Positions 25,602 through 36,100 of a DNA stretch of 64,000 nucleotides are shown piece after piece (position 1 is the stretch's first letter; the number at the start of each line of letters is the position of its first letter). The notes below the pieces were generated by a model. The model searched no databases and was not told the origin of the DNA. It saw nothing but the letters and a program-made list of their open reading frames with translations. Origin of the DNA: Alcanivoracaceae bacterium (GTDB lineage: Bacteria; Pseudomonadota; Gammaproteobacteria; Pseudomonadales; Alcanivoracaceae); the NCBI GenBank assembly GCA_029212745.1, contig JARGOL010000008.1:57658-121657 (forward strand). The letters are read 5' to 3'. The position numbers and the translations under genes were made by a program.

Positions 25602-26927
25602 TCACACTTGCGGCAACGCCCGCGTGACAATCGCGCCCGCCAGCCCCATGAGCCCCAGCAGTAACAGCGCCCATGCCTCCCCGAGACTGGCCACCAGGCC
25701 ACTGATAACTCCCACCAGCAGCAATAGCGCGCCAATAACAGAATTGCTGACGGCCACGTAGTCTGTGCGCTTGTTGCCCCCCGCCATATCCACCAGATAG
25801 GTTTTTCGGCCAACACGAACGCCGGCATGTCCAATGCCAAGAATGAAATAGGCCAGCGGCAGCAGCCAGGCAGACTCACCGTCCAGGGCATCCATCAGCA
25901 CCGCCGCCGCCACAAGGAGCACCAGGGCAGACGACATCAGCCCGCCGCGTGTCATGACATCACGTGCGGAGGTGTCCGCCATCCAGCCCCAGAATGAAGC
26001 CGACAGCGAAGACGCCAGGGAGGACGCCAGCAGAAAGAGAGCCAGTGACCCAAGACCGGTGTCCAGGCGCTGTGCCACCAGGATAACGAAAGGTGCCGAC
26101 AATGCTGAACAGAGCAGCAGCGCCCGCGCCAGTACAAAGCGACGGAATGGCCTGTCCGTGCGCAGAAGGGACAGCGACGCCAGGGCTTCACGTAAGGCAT
26201 TGCCACCGCCGTTGCTTTCCCCCGGGTACTCCGTCACACGGGAGAAAACAACGGCCGCCAGCACCCAGATAATGCCGGCCAGGCCGAGCAGTGCCGCAAG
26301 GAACAGTCGTGACCCCTGCACATTGTCCAGCATCATCAAGCCGGATACCGCCACAGTCAGCAGCCCGGAGAAGGTGCTGGCCAACCCGGTCAGCCGGCCG
26401 CGCCGGGACTTCGGTACGCATTTGCCCTGAACGTCCTTCATGGCCACTGAGCACAACCCGCGGCTGAGACTGAATGCCACCAAAAGCAGGATAATGGCCA
26501 ACGGCGCCACCGACGTATCCATCCATGCCACCGCCGCAGCCATGGCCAGCATGGCCACTCCCTGCAGAACCGAACCCAGCACCCAGAATTGCTTCCGGCG
26601 CGCATGACCGCGCACCCACGCACCAATAACGAGCTGGGGCAGCAAGGAGCCGGATTCACGGACAGGCACCAGCAACCCGGACAGTACTGGCGATGCGCCA
26701 AGCGTGCCCATTACCCATGCGAGTACGGTTTTAGGGGATGTCACCAGGTCGCCCAGCTTGGTCAGCACGAGGCTGGCCAGAATGCGCATGAAGTTACCCG
26801 GTACTTCGCGACAGGCAGCGTCGGGGATATCAGTGCAGACACGGGCATCCTCCTCGTTCGCGATCAACGCATACAGCTTTTCCTGCATGGCATTTCTGTC
26901 CGAGTGGCTATCCTGCGCTGCGCTCAT
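25602..26927 (-). CDS. MFS transporter
   Basis: A 441-residue major facilitator with about twelve hydrophobic helices after a polar N-terminal extension of about 45 residues. The loop between helices 2 and 3 has a basic G-x-x-x-R-x-x-x-like pattern (WVRGHARRKQFW), a second loop has KSRRGRLTGLASTF, and a mirrored motif occurs in the second half (GWMADTSARDVMTRGG). The substrate is not evident. It converges on the receptor gene and diverges from bioA. The ribosome site on the minus strand is a GGAG close to the ATG. Confidence 0.8.
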   Translation of the reverse strand: MSAAQDSHSDRNAMQEKLYALIANEEDARVCTDIPDAACREVPGNFMRILASLVLTKLGDLVTSPKTVLAWVMGTLGASPVLSGLLVPVRESGSLLPQLVIGAWVRGHARRKQFWVLGSVLQGVAMLAMAAAVAWMDTSVAPLAIILLLVAFSLSRGLCSVAMKDVQGKCVPKSRRGRLTGLASTFSGLLTVAVSGLMMLDNVQGSRLFLAALLGLAGIIWVLAAVVFSRVTEYPGESNGGGNALREALASLSLLRTDRPFRRFVLARALLLCSALSAPFVILVAQRLDTGLGSLALFLLASSLASSLSASFWGWMADTSARDVMTRGGLMSSALVLLVAAAVLMDALDGESAWLLPLAYFILGIGHAGVRVGRKTYLVDMAGGNKRTDYVAVSNSVIGALLLLVGVISGLVASLGEAWALLLLGLMGLAGAIVTRALPQV

Positions 26928-27063
26928 CTGCCCTCCCGAGGAGCTCCTTTCTGGAGCCGATACGCTAGCACATCAGCGCCCGGAGGCCATAAACACAAGA
27001 GTGACCCGCTCGGCCCCAGTCCGTATCATTGTCGGGTCGCAGTCGTGAAGCGGAGCCCGCCAC

Positions 27064-28416
27064 ATGTCAAGAAACAGCCAGTTCATGGAACGCGACCTCA
27101 AGGTCCTCTGGCACCCGTGCACGCAGATGAAGGATCACGAAACCCTGCCACTGATCCCCATTCGCCGCGGCGAGGGCGTCTGGCTGGAGGATTTTGACGG
27201 CAATCGCTATATCGACGCCATCAGCAGCTGGTGGGTAAATATCTTCGGGCACGCGAACCCGCGCATTAATGCGCGCGTCAAGGATCAACTCGACCAGCTC
27301 GAACATGTCATTCTTGCCGGTTTTTCCCACGAGCCGGTGGTTGAGCTTTCCGAGCGGCTGGTGGAGATCACCCCGCCGGGGCTGGACCGTGTTTTCTATG
27401 CCGACAACGGCTCATCCGGTATCGAGGTGGCCATCAAGATGAGCTTCCACTACTGGCAGAACTGCGGCAAACCGCGAAAGCAGCGGTTCGTCACCCTTGG
27501 AAACAGCTACCACGGAGAAACCCTGGCGGCTCTGGCCGTCGGCGATGTGGATCTGTACAAATCCACCTATAAACCACTATTGATGGACGTCATTACCGCG
27601 CCATCGCCGGACTGCTATTTCCGCGACGAGGGCGAATCCTGGGAAGATTATTCGCGCCGGCAGTTTGAGCACATGAAGGCCATCCTCGCAGAGCATCATG
27701 AGGAAATCAGCGCCGTGATTGTGGAACCACTGGTGCAGTGCGCCGGCAACATGCGCATGTACCATCCGGTCTATCTGAAGCTGCTGCGAGAAGCCTGTGA
27801 CCGCTACAACGTGCACCTGATTGCTGACGAGATTGCTGTCGGCTTTGGTCGCACCGGCACCCTTTTCGCCTGCGAGCAGGCGGGCATCACGCCCGATTTC
27901 ATGGCCCTGTCAAAAGGCATCACCGCCGGCTACCTGCCCATCTGTGCGGTGCTGACCAGCGACAGCATCTACCAGGCGTTTTACGACGACTATGAAACCA
28001 TGCGCGCGTTCCTTCATTCGCACAGCTACACCGGCAACCCGCTGGCCTGTGCCGCCGCCCTGGCCACGCTGGATATCTTTGAGACCGATGATGTCATCAA
28101 CCGTAATCGGGAGCTTGCCGCCCACCTGGGCAATGCCCTCAAGCGGTTTGAAGGCCACCCGCATATCGGCGATATTCGCCAGCACGGCATGATCGCCGCC
28201 CTGGAAATGGTACGCGACGCCAAAAGCCGCGAACCTTACGACTGGAAGGAACGCCGCGGCCTGCGGGTTTACCGCCATGCGCTGACCCGGGAGGCACTGC
28301 TGCGCCCGCTTGGCAACGTCACGTATTTCATGCCGCCCTATGTCATCACCCCCGAGCAGATAGACCACCTGGTGGATGTGGCCTGGGAAGGCATTAACAT
28401 CGCTACGCAGGACTGA
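27064..28416 (+). CDS. bioA: Adenosylmethionine-8-amino-7-oxononanoate aminotransferase BioA
   Basis: A 450-residue PLP-dependent class III aminotransferase that makes diaminopelargonic acid in biotin synthesis, with S-adenosylmethionine as amino donor. Landmarks are the SSWWVNIFGHANPRIN start segment, FYADNGSSGIEVAIKMSFHYW, the PLP Asp in LIADEIAVGFGRTGTLFA and the Lys in SKGITAGYLPI. SAM-specific residues cannot be checked further here. The rest of the bio genes is not in the window. It is followed by rsmE after two bases, the same pair as in Pseudomonas. Confidence 0.93.
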   Translation: MSRNSQFMERDLKVLWHPCTQMKDHETLPLIPIRRGEGVWLEDFDGNRYIDAISSWWVNIFGHANPRINARVKDQLDQLEHVILAGFSHEPVVELSERLVEITPPGLDRVFYADNGSSGIEVAIKMSFHYWQNCGKPRKQRFVTLGNSYHGETLAALAVGDVDLYKSTYKPLLMDVITAPSPDCYFRDEGESWEDYSRRQFEHMKAILAEHHEEISAVIVEPLVQCAGNMRMYHPVYLKLLREACDRYNVHLIADEIAVGFGRTGTLFACEQAGITPDFMALSKGITAGYLPICAVLTSDSIYQAFYDDYETMRAFLHSHSYTGNPLACAAALATLDIFETDDVINRNRELAAHLGNALKRFEGHPHIGDIRQHGMIAALEMVRDAKSREPYDWKERRGLRVYRHALTREALLRPLGNVTYFMPPYVITPEQIDHLVDVAWEGINIATQD

Positions 28417-28418
28417 CA

Positions 28419-29135
28419 ATGGCGCGACGGTTTTACGACAGCCAGTTCTTCCAGGCAGGCACGCCAGCCCTGTTGGGAGAGAACGCTAGCCACCATATTC
28501 ACCGAGTGCTGCGAATGCGCCCCGGCGACGAACTGGTGGTATTCAACGGTGAGGGCGGAGAATGGCGCGCGCGCATCGAGGATGCCGGCAAACGCGGCGT
28601 GGAGATCACCCCGCTTGAATTTGTCGACACCGACAGAACACCCCGTCTCTGCGTGACCATCGCCCTGCCACTCATCAAGGGCGAACGCATGGATTACGCC
28701 TTGCAGAAAGCCACTGAACTGGGCGCTGCCAGCTTCCAGCTACTGGACATGCAGCGATCCGACGTGCGCCTGGGCGGCGAACGTCTGGCACGCAAGATGC
28801 GTCACTGGCAGCAGGTTGTGATCAGTGCCTGCGAGCAATGCGGCATGAACCGTGTGCCAGTGGTGGCAGAACCGCTTTCGCTGGCTGAGTGGCTGACTGA
28901 AAGCAGCGCCGCGCTCAAGCTTATCGCCCATCCTGGGCTCGCCCCCCTCGACGCAGGCGCATTGGCCGGCGCAGCAACAGCCGCGCTGCTCACTGGTCCG
29001 GAGGGCGGTTTTACGGCGGCGGAGATGGAGATGGCAGCCGAGGCCGGTTTCAGGGGTTTTGCACTGGGCGAGCGCGTGTTGCGCGCCGAAACCGCGCCGG
29101 TGGCCCTGCTCGCTAGCCTTCATGCCCTGGGCTGA
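28419..29135 (+). CDS. rsmE: 16S rRNA (uracil1498-N3)-methyltransferase RsmE
   Basis: A 238-residue SPOUT-family methyltransferase modifying U1498 of 16S rRNA. The N-terminal PUA-like part has HHIHRVLRMRPGDELVVFNGEGGEW; the catalytic part has LPLIKGERMDYALQKATELGA and the knot region LLTGPEGGFTAAEMEMA then FALGERVLRAETAPVALLA. Length is normal. It starts two bases after bioA and is surely co-transcribed. It ends immediately against the convergent cytochrome b561 gene. Confidence 0.95.
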   Translation: MARRFYDSQFFQAGTPALLGENASHHIHRVLRMRPGDELVVFNGEGGEWRARIEDAGKRGVEITPLEFVDTDRTPRLCVTIALPLIKGERMDYALQKATELGAASFQLLDMQRSDVRLGGERLARKMRHWQQVVISACEQCGMNRVPVVAEPLSLAEWLTESSAALKLIAHPGLAPLDAGALAGAATAALLTGPEGGFTAAEMEMAAEAGFRGFALGERVLRAETAPVALLASLHALG

Positions 29136-29657
29136 TCAGCGCCGCCACATCCGGCGCAAGGTATCATCGCGCAACACGAAGTGATGGATCAGCGCCGCGC
29201 CCGCATGGACAACAACCAGCAGTGTCAGCAGGGCAAACAACACATCACCATGAATGTCCTCGAGCTGGTCTGCGCGGACCTCGCTCGGCGCGAAAAGCGC
29301 CGGCACGCCGAGGACGTTCAGCAGGGCTATGTCTTTGCCATCAAACTGTGCGGTAAGGAACCCGGCCACCGGCAAGGCCACCAGCAACGGATAGAAAAGC
29401 CACTGGAATATGCGGGCGCCACGCGCCATCAGGTTGTCTTCCGGCTCGGGGGAGCGACCAGCAAGGCGCACAAAAAGACGTATCCCGGTGAGCATCAGCA
29501 CCGCCATGCCGGCATGGAAGTGAACCTGCATCCACAGCCCTCGCCACGCGCTACCCCGGGGAAACTGTTCGTGGGCTTCAACACTGGCCCAGGCCAGCAC
29601 GACCAGTGCCAGCACCAGCCAGTGCAGGGTTCTTATTGAAAGTGACCAGCTTGTCAT
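29136..29657 (-). CDS. Cytochrome b561
   Basis: A 173-residue membrane haem protein of the bacterial cytochrome b561 family. Four hydrophobic helices are visible. Candidate haem-binding His residues are in RTLHWLVLALVVLAW, MQVHFHAGMAVLM, LEDIHGDVLFALL and VVVHAGAALIHHFV, matching the two-haem pattern. Such proteins move electrons from ubiquinol, for example to superoxide (CybB) or other acceptors. The acceptor is unknown here. The start codon follows a GGGAGATACC site. Confidence 0.88.
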   Translation of the reverse strand: MTSWSLSIRTLHWLVLALVVLAWASVEAHEQFPRGSAWRGLWMQVHFHAGMAVLMLTGIRLFVRLAGRSPEPEDNLMARGARIFQWLFYPLLVALPVAGFLTAQFDGKDIALLNVLGVPALFAPSEVRADQLEDIHGDVLFALLTLLVVVHAGAALIHHFVLRDDTLRRMWRR

Positions 29658-29708
29658 AGGTATCTCCCGTCATGCATCGCAGCATGGCAGGGGAAGCTTA
29701 GTGAAACC

Positions 29709-30689
29709 TTAGCCGGCAGCTCCCGGCCCTTCGAACAGGCTGCGCCTGTCCTCACCGGCTGCCGCTCGCCGGATAATGGCCATGGTCTGGGGCTTCTTGT
29801 ACCAGCGCCGTTTTCCGTCCGGCCCACGCCTGAACCGGTTGTAGGACCAATTGTACTGCTCTGGTGCGCGCCGGATTATGCGCTCCAGGCCTGCCATCAT
29901 CTCCGTCAGCAGCGGTCCCTCGTCCATGTCCTGCATACTGTCGGGGGCTGGCTCGAAATAGACGTCCACCCGGCCGCCCGGCACACGCAGCGCACTGAGA
30001 TAGAAGACGTGGGGCTGGTAGCGGGCGATAACCTTGTGCACAAAAGCAGGCACGGGCACCGGATGGTGGAAGAAAGGCACGCACGGGTTCTGCTTTCCGC
30101 CTGGCTGGTGATCTGCCAACAATCCGAAAGAGCCACCCTGCTCAAGCGCCATCAGCGCCGCTTTGACGCCCCTGCCATTGGTCGGCACCAGGCGACAGCC
30201 GGTGGCTTCCCGCCCCTGCTTGACCAGCGGATCCAGTGCGCTGTCTTCAGCCGGCTGGTACATGATCACCGAGCTCGCCATACGGCCCAGGACCAGCACG
30301 GGCACTTCCCAGCTGGACTGATGAAGGGAGAGAAACAGCACTGGCCGGCCAGAGGCAAGCGCGGCGCGGACCGCGTCCTCGTTGTGAACCGTGCGCACCC
30401 GCGCCAACGTCTGCTCCGGGTCGCGCAGCCAGACATGGGAATAGCTGGCCAGTGTATGCGCCGTTTCTACCAGTGCCTTGCGCGCGCGTCGTCGTATCTC
30501 CCGGTAATCAAGCTCGGGGAAGCAGGCCAGGTAGTTGATCACCATGTCCCGGTGGGCGCTGACCAGGGACAGCGGCAACCACCCTGCCAGCCAGGCCAGG
30601 GTGCGGGCAAAACGCACCACCACCGTGTACGGGAGCAGGGAAAGGCCCTTCACCAGAAAATATTCAGCCTTGCCTTTTTTTTCTGCCAT
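29709..30689 (-). CDS. LpxL/HtrB-family lysophospholipid acyltransferase
   Basis: A 326-residue membrane-associated acyltransferase of the LpxL/LpxM/HtrB family that adds secondary acyl chains to lipid A or a similar lipid. The catalytic H-x4-E motif is HQSSWE in FLSLHQSSWEVPVLVLG, followed by FGLLADHQPGGKQNPCVPFF and RAPEQYNWSYNRFRRGPDGK, the Trp/Tyr region typical of the C-terminus. An N-terminal hydrophobic segment is present. Which lipid it acts on is not shown. It lies 20 bases downstream of the NAPE-PLD-like gene and may be the last gene of the Pil-Chp transcript. Confidence 0.87.
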   Translation of the reverse strand: MAEKKGKAEYFLVKGLSLLPYTVVVRFARTLAWLAGWLPLSLVSAHRDMVINYLACFPELDYREIRRRARKALVETAHTLASYSHVWLRDPEQTLARVRTVHNEDAVRAALASGRPVLFLSLHQSSWEVPVLVLGRMASSVIMYQPAEDSALDPLVKQGREATGCRLVPTNGRGVKAALMALEQGGSFGLLADHQPGGKQNPCVPFFHHPVPVPAFVHKVIARYQPHVFYLSALRVPGGRVDVYFEPAPDSMQDMDEGPLLTEMMAGLERIIRRAPEQYNWSYNRFRRGPDGKRRWYKKPQTMAIIRRAAAGEDRRSLFEGPGAAG

Positions 30690-30709
30690 AGGATCACAAA
30701 ACCCCGGAA

Positions 30710-31699
30710 TCAGAAGACGCGCGTCTCGCCATGTTGCATGACGACAAACGCCGACTCGTGCAGCTGGGCCTCGGCCAGCGCCTGGTGCAGCCGCCGTGGC
30801 GGTTCGTCCATGGGCTCATCGGTGAGCACAAAGGTGCCCCAGTGCATGGCCACTGACTGGCGTGCGCCAATGTCCTGGTGGATGCGTACCGCTTCTTCGG
30901 GCGCCACATGGACCGGAGACATGAACCAGCGCGGATCATACGCACCGATGGGCAACAGGGCGAGATCGATAGCGGTAAAGATCTCACCAATGGTGGTAAA
31001 ACAGTCGCCGTAGCCGGTGTCCCCGGCGAAATACAGGCTGTGGCCTGGCTGGCCCAGCAGCCAGCCGCACCACAGCGTGGTATTCCGGTCGGTAGCTCCC
31101 CGACCGCTGAAATGCTGGGCCGGCAGGCAGAACACTTCACCGATGCCCGGCACCTCCTGACTTTGCCACCAACCAAGCTCGACCACATTGGCAATGCCGC
31201 GCTTTCGAAACCAGGTGCCAACACCTGCCGGGACAGCAAAGCAGAGTGCATCCCCGAAGCGCCGGTAGAGCGCCTTGATGGTGGGCTCGCAAAGGTGGTC
31301 ATAATGATTATGAGATATCAGCACCAGGTGGATATCGGGCAAGTCGGCCACCTGGAGTGCAGCCGGTGTATGGCGTTTCGGGCCGGCAAACCGGAGGGGA
31401 CTGGCCCGCTCGGCAAAGACCGGGTCAGTAAGGACATTACAGCCGCCATACTGGAAAAGGAAAGATGCATGGCCGATCCAGGTCAGCTGGGCGGCATCAG
31501 GCGGCGCAGCCAGCCGATGGGCATCCGGGTGCTGCAACGGGAAGCGCTTGCCGGGCGGAAACCCGGCGCTGCTGTCCAGTTGCCACCGCAGCAGGTCCGT
31601 CAGGCCGTGGGAAGGCGTGCGGGTCAGGTTACGGAACTTGCCCTTGTAGAAACTGGACGTTTGCGACAGTGCGCGCAGCCGGTCGCGATCAATGGTCAT
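30710..31699 (-). CDS. NAPE-PLD-like MBL-fold hydrolase
   Basis: A 329-residue metallo-beta-lactamase-fold hydrolase of the NAPE-PLD/RomA/UlaG-like group. It has LTWIGHASFLFQYGGCNVLTDPVF, the metal motif LISHNHYDHL (HxHxDH), LPAQHFSGRG, FAGDTGYGDCF and the final SVAMHWGTFVLTDEPMDEPPRRL. Bacterial relatives cleave phosphodiesters of lipids, but the substrate here is unknown. The start overlaps the chpC stop by four bases (ATGA), so it is translationally coupled to the pilus chemosensory operon. An acyltransferase gene follows. Confidence 0.85.
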   Translation of the reverse strand: MTIDRDRLRALSQTSSFYKGKFRNLTRTPSHGLTDLLRWQLDSSAGFPPGKRFPLQHPDAHRLAAPPDAAQLTWIGHASFLFQYGGCNVLTDPVFAERASPLRFAGPKRHTPAALQVADLPDIHLVLISHNHYDHLCEPTIKALYRRFGDALCFAVPAGVGTWFRKRGIANVVELGWWQSQEVPGIGEVFCLPAQHFSGRGATDRNTTLWCGWLLGQPGHSLYFAGDTGYGDCFTTIGEIFTAIDLALLPIGAYDPRWFMSPVHVAPEEAVRIHQDIGARQSVAMHWGTFVLTDEPMDEPPRRLHQALAEAQLHESAFVVMQHGETRVF

Positions 31700-32148
31700 G
31701 CCGCCTTGACGTCTTCCAGCGCGCGCTCAATGGCATCCAGGTCCGGGATCACCGCGAGATCACCGCCCAGCTGTACGTTCATGGATTCTGCCGGACCGGA
31801 ATCCGTAGGCTCCTCCACCAGGTCGGCGCTGCTGACGCGGGTGGCCCGGGGAATACCCTGGATCACCACCGCATAGAACTTCACCTTGCCACTGACGTTG
31901 TTGATCACGGCAATACGTGCGTCTGACCCGATGGTGACCTGGCCGCTTTCATTCAGCCGCTCGAAGGAGATCAACGGAATGATTTCATCCCGCCAGTTCA
32001 GGAAGCCCAGCAGCCATTCTGCGCCCTGTGCCGGACGGTCAGGCTGGCGCAGTGGAATAATCTCCGCCACGATGATGTTCGGCACCAGCCAGGGGCGACC
32101 GTACATGGGAACCAGCAAGCTGGGAATATCCTCTGGCAACTCTGCCAT
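31696..32148 (-). CDS. chpC: CheW-like adaptor ChpC of the Pil-Chp system
   Basis: A 150-residue CheW-domain protein. The CheW core is visible (LVPNIIVAEIIPLR, EWLLGFLNWRDEIIPLISFERL, ARIAVINNVSGKVKFYAVVIQGIPRATRV). By position after chpA-chpB it is ChpC, an accessory adaptor linking receptor PilJ or other inputs to the ChpA kinase. It is not essential for twitching in P. aeruginosa. It lies 12 bases from chpB and overlaps the next gene. Confidence 0.9.
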   Translation of the reverse strand: MAELPEDIPSLLVPMYGRPWLVPNIIVAEIIPLRQPDRPAQGAEWLLGFLNWRDEIIPLISFERLNESGQVTIGSDARIAVINNVSGKVKFYAVVIQGIPRATRVSSADLVEEPTDSGPAESMNVQLGGDLAVIPDLDAIERALEDVKAA

Positions 32149-32160
32149 GTCTTTCTCCTG

Positions 32161-33183
32161 CTACATCGGCGCTGCTACGCGCAGCGACTGACGAACGTGC
32201 TCAACCAGTGCCCGGGCCAGATGCTCGGGGGACCCGGAAAAGGTAACACAACCTGTCTCGCGGGCGGAGTCCGGCTGGCTGCTGCATGCACAGGTATCCG
32301 CCGTTTGCGCCCAGACCAGTCCGCCACGTTCCACCATCTGCGGGCCGGCAATAGAGCCATCATTGCCCATACCACTGAAAAGGATCGCGCCTGAATGGGC
32401 GCCAAAGCGGGCGGACACATTGTTGATAACCTGGTCGATGGAGGGTGCATAAGGCCCCTCCCAGTCCTTGCCGGTATTCACAAGAATACCCGTATCGGTG
32501 AAGTCCACGGCGTATTCCGTGGGCGCTATCACAACCTGTCCATGACGCAGCGCTGTGCCTTCATAACCGACCGTGCAATCAAAACCGTTATCTCGGCACA
32601 GCACTTTTGACAACGTTTCCAGGAAACTCTGGTCAATGTGCTGTGCAAGGATGAAGGCCACGGGCAGTTCTGCCGGCAGGCTGTCCAGGAACGGCTTGAC
32701 CGCGGCGGGACCGCCGAGCGAGGCGCCAAGCACCCAGACATGCTGCACTGCAGAGGCTGGCTTGAGATGACGGAACTCACTGGGCACCGGCAGCGGAGCG
32801 GCCTTCGGCGCCGCTGCCTCCAGGTCATCAAGGCGTTCCACCACCGTCGGCCGGTCAACATAATCCAGCATCTTGGTCAGCAGACGTCGTTCCCAGCGGG
32901 GGTATTCGGGGGAGTTTCTTGCCGGCGCCTGGCCATCACAGAAAAGGATGGGCGTGTCACTTTCTTCCAGGATGCGGTCGAGAAAGGTGTTCCACTGATC
33001 TTCCTGGACCAGGTCAACCGCCCACAGATCGACGTCATCGGACGTATACCACTGCTCTTCGAGATTACCCGGGTCGGTGTTGACCACCACGTTGTAGCCC
33101 TGCCCGCGAATTGCAGAGGATAGAAGATGTCCCTGCAGGGTGGTGTCAGCTATGACACCAATTCGCGGAATGCCATCGCTCAT
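32161..33183 (-). CDS. chpB: CheB-like methylesterase ChpB
   Basis: A 340-residue CheB-type protein-glutamate methylesterase for the PilJ receptor. The N-terminal about 120 residues look like a receiver-type fold but lack a clear phosphorylation site. The C-terminal catalytic domain has the Ser in WVLGASLGGPAAVKPFL, the His in FILAQHIDQSFLETLSKVL and the Asp in AILFSGMGNDGSIAGPQMV. The gene starts within the chpA stop region (4-base overlap) in the order of the P. aeruginosa cluster. Confidence 0.92.
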   Translation of the reverse strand: MSDGIPRIGVIADTTLQGHLLSSAIRGQGYNVVVNTDPGNLEEQWYTSDDVDLWAVDLVQEDQWNTFLDRILEESDTPILFCDGQAPARNSPEYPRWERRLLTKMLDYVDRPTVVERLDDLEAAAPKAAPLPVPSEFRHLKPASAVQHVWVLGASLGGPAAVKPFLDSLPAELPVAFILAQHIDQSFLETLSKVLCRDNGFDCTVGYEGTALRHGQVVIAPTEYAVDFTDTGILVNTGKDWEGPYAPSIDQVINNVSARFGAHSGAILFSGMGNDGSIAGPQMVERGGLVWAQTADTCACSSQPDSARETGCVTFSGSPEHLARALVEHVRQSLRVAAPM

Positions 33184-36100
33184 GTCGATGCCGTCTCCCG
33201 CGACTCCCCGAGCAAGTCCTGGATCGTGCTGAGAAGCTCACCTTCCTGGAACGGCTTGCCCATGTAACAGTTGACGCCAATATCAAACGCCCGCTCACGG
33301 TGCTTCTCACCGGTTCGGGAGGTGATCATGATGATCGGCACGTCCTTGAGTCGCTCCTCGTGACGCACATGGGTGGCCACTTCGAAACCATCCATGCGCG
33401 GCATTTCGATATCCAGAAGCATCACATCTGGCTTGTACTCTTCCAGCTTGGCAATGGCATCGATACCGTCCTTGGCAGTGATGACTTCAAAGCCATTACG
33501 CTCAAGCAGGCGAGTTGTCACTTTGCGCACGGTTACCGAGTCGTCAGTCACCATCACCAGCGGCGGCCCGACCTTCTTCTCTTCATGCTGTGCAGCTTCC
33601 ACCGGCTCATCCAGCAACACAGCCTTGCCTTCGGCCAGGGCATGCTGGCGCTGCAGGTGCGCCGCACGGATAAGGGAATGAATATCAAGAATAATAACCA
33701 CAGAGCCGTCACCAAGAATGGTGGCACCACTGATACCTGCCACCGTAGACAGCTGCGGGCCGACGGATTTCACCACCACCTCGCGCGAACCGATCAGCGA
33801 GTCGACCACAATGGCCACCACGTGCTCGGAGGAACGGATCAACAGTACGGGCAACGGGGACGGATGACTGAGCAGGTGCTGGGGCATCCGGCCGCCATGC
33901 ACAAATGTGCCCAGGTAATCCAGCTCGTAATCACGGCCTGCGTAACGGAACGGAGGCGGCTCGTCCACCATGAACGCTTCAAGCTCATAGGGACTGATGC
34001 GGACAATACCCTCAATCTGGTTAAGCGGTATCGCGTAACTGTCTTCTGCCACTCGCACCATCAGTGCGCGGTTCATGGCAAGCGTAAACGGCAGGCGAAT
34101 AATGAACCGTGTACCCTGGCCGAGAACCGAATCAATGGTTACCGTGCCACCCATCTGCTTGATTTCGGACGCGACCACGTCCATGCCGACACCACGACCT
34201 GAAATCTGGGTCACTTTCTCCGCCGTGGAGAAGCCGGCAGAGAAAATGAACTGCTGCACTTCCTGCTCCGTAAGCTGGACACCTGGCTCCACCAGCCCAC
34301 GTTCGATTGCCTTGCGCAGTACCGCTTTTGTGTCGATACCCTTGCCATCGTCAGCAAGGGTCAGCACAACCTCGCCACCTTCCCGGGTCAGCTCCAGGGA
34401 AACCCGGCCGGTCTCATCCTTGCCAGCAGCCTTGCGGCCTTCAGCGTCTTCAATACCGTGGTCCACAGCGTTACGGAGCATGTGCTCCAGCGGCGCCACT
34501 ACCCGTTCGAGCAGGGTGCGGTCCAGCTCGCCTTCCGGGTTGATCACATCGAATTCCACTTTCTTGCTGATCTCACCAGAGATCTGCCGCACGATCCGGC
34601 GCAGACGCGGCACCAGGCGGGTAAAGGGAACCATGCGGGTGCGCATCAGGCGCTCCTGCAATTCCGTGTTGACCCGGGCCTGCTGCAGCAGCAGGGTTTC
34701 TGTATCGCGGGAGCGGTCCAGCAATGTCTGCTTCAGGTCCAGCAAGTCAGATGCCGACTCGGACAGCTGCTTGGTAATCTGGTGCAGCTCCGAGTACTGG
34801 TCCATCTCCAGTGGGTCGAAATCCTCATCGAACTCACCCGCCTCAATGCCCTGCTGGTAATTCGACATGATCTGCGCCTCGGTCTCGACATCGAGACGGC
34901 GCAACTGTTCGTAAAGACGTTCAATGGTGTTACCCATCTCTGTCACATGACCGGCAAACTCGGAGACACCCTGCTCCACCCGGCCACGGTTGATACTGGT
35001 TTCACCCGCAAGGTTGACCAGTGACTCCAGCACACCCGCATCTATACGCACCATTTCCTGCGGTGCCTGGGCGGCAGCGGCGCGCTTGGCGGCCTGCTGC
35101 TGGTCCTGCTGCTGCTTCTTGCCAGGCGCTGCAGCGGGCACATCCGCCTTCTGCGCCGGCGCCGGTGCGGCCGGCGCTGCTGCCGGTGCGGTAGCCGCCT
35201 GCTTGATACCCTCTACCAATGCCTGGATACGGTCGCCCCAGGCACGCATCTGTGCGAGGAATTCCGTGCTGGGTGCCTTTCTCAGGTCGGCATGTTCAAG
35301 GGCTGTTTCGAAGTCGTGGCTGACGTCACCAAGGTCCTTGAGATTTGCCAGACGGGCACCGCCTTTGAGAGTGTGCAGCACGCGTTTCAGCTCGTCGCCA
35401 TGGCCGATGCCCTGCGGGTTTTCTTCCCAGGCACTCAAGTGACGATCCAGTGCCTCGCACAACTCCGCCGACTCCTCGATGAAGATACTGAGGATATCCG
35501 CATCCACATCGTCAGGCAGAGTGACAGCAGCGCTGGCAGGGGCGGTCTCGGGTTCCGGCGAGGGCGACTCCGGCGCCGGGGTTGCCGGTGCAGCGGCCGC
35601 CGGCTGCGGCGCCGCAAGCGCGGGCATCACGAAACCATCCGGATTGGCGATGTAATCGTGAATGGCCTGGATCAGTTCCGCGGCCGGATGCAGGCCCTCT
35701 CCGGCTTTAACTGCCTCCACCATTTCTGCCAGTCGATCATGGCAGCGGTGCAACAGCTCAAACAGCACCGGCGTGGCCTTCAGGGTGGACATTGCCAGCC
35801 CCTCGTAGAGATTCTCCAGCTCATGGCCGAGATCACCGAGCTCCGGAATTTCCGCCATGCGCGCACCCCCCTTGAGGGTATGCAAATCGCGCTGCAGGGA
35901 CTGCACCTCGATGAGGTTGTCCGTCATTTCCATCCAGGATTCGAGACTGGTGCCGGCTGATTCGAGAATCTCGTCCGCTTCCTCGAGGAAGATTTCCACC
36001 AGCTCCGGATCCCGCTCTGGTGGCGGTGGCGCCGGCGCCGCCTCCACCGCAACAGGCTCTGGCGCGGGTGCAGGGGCTTCCTCCGGCTGTGGCTGCTCCA

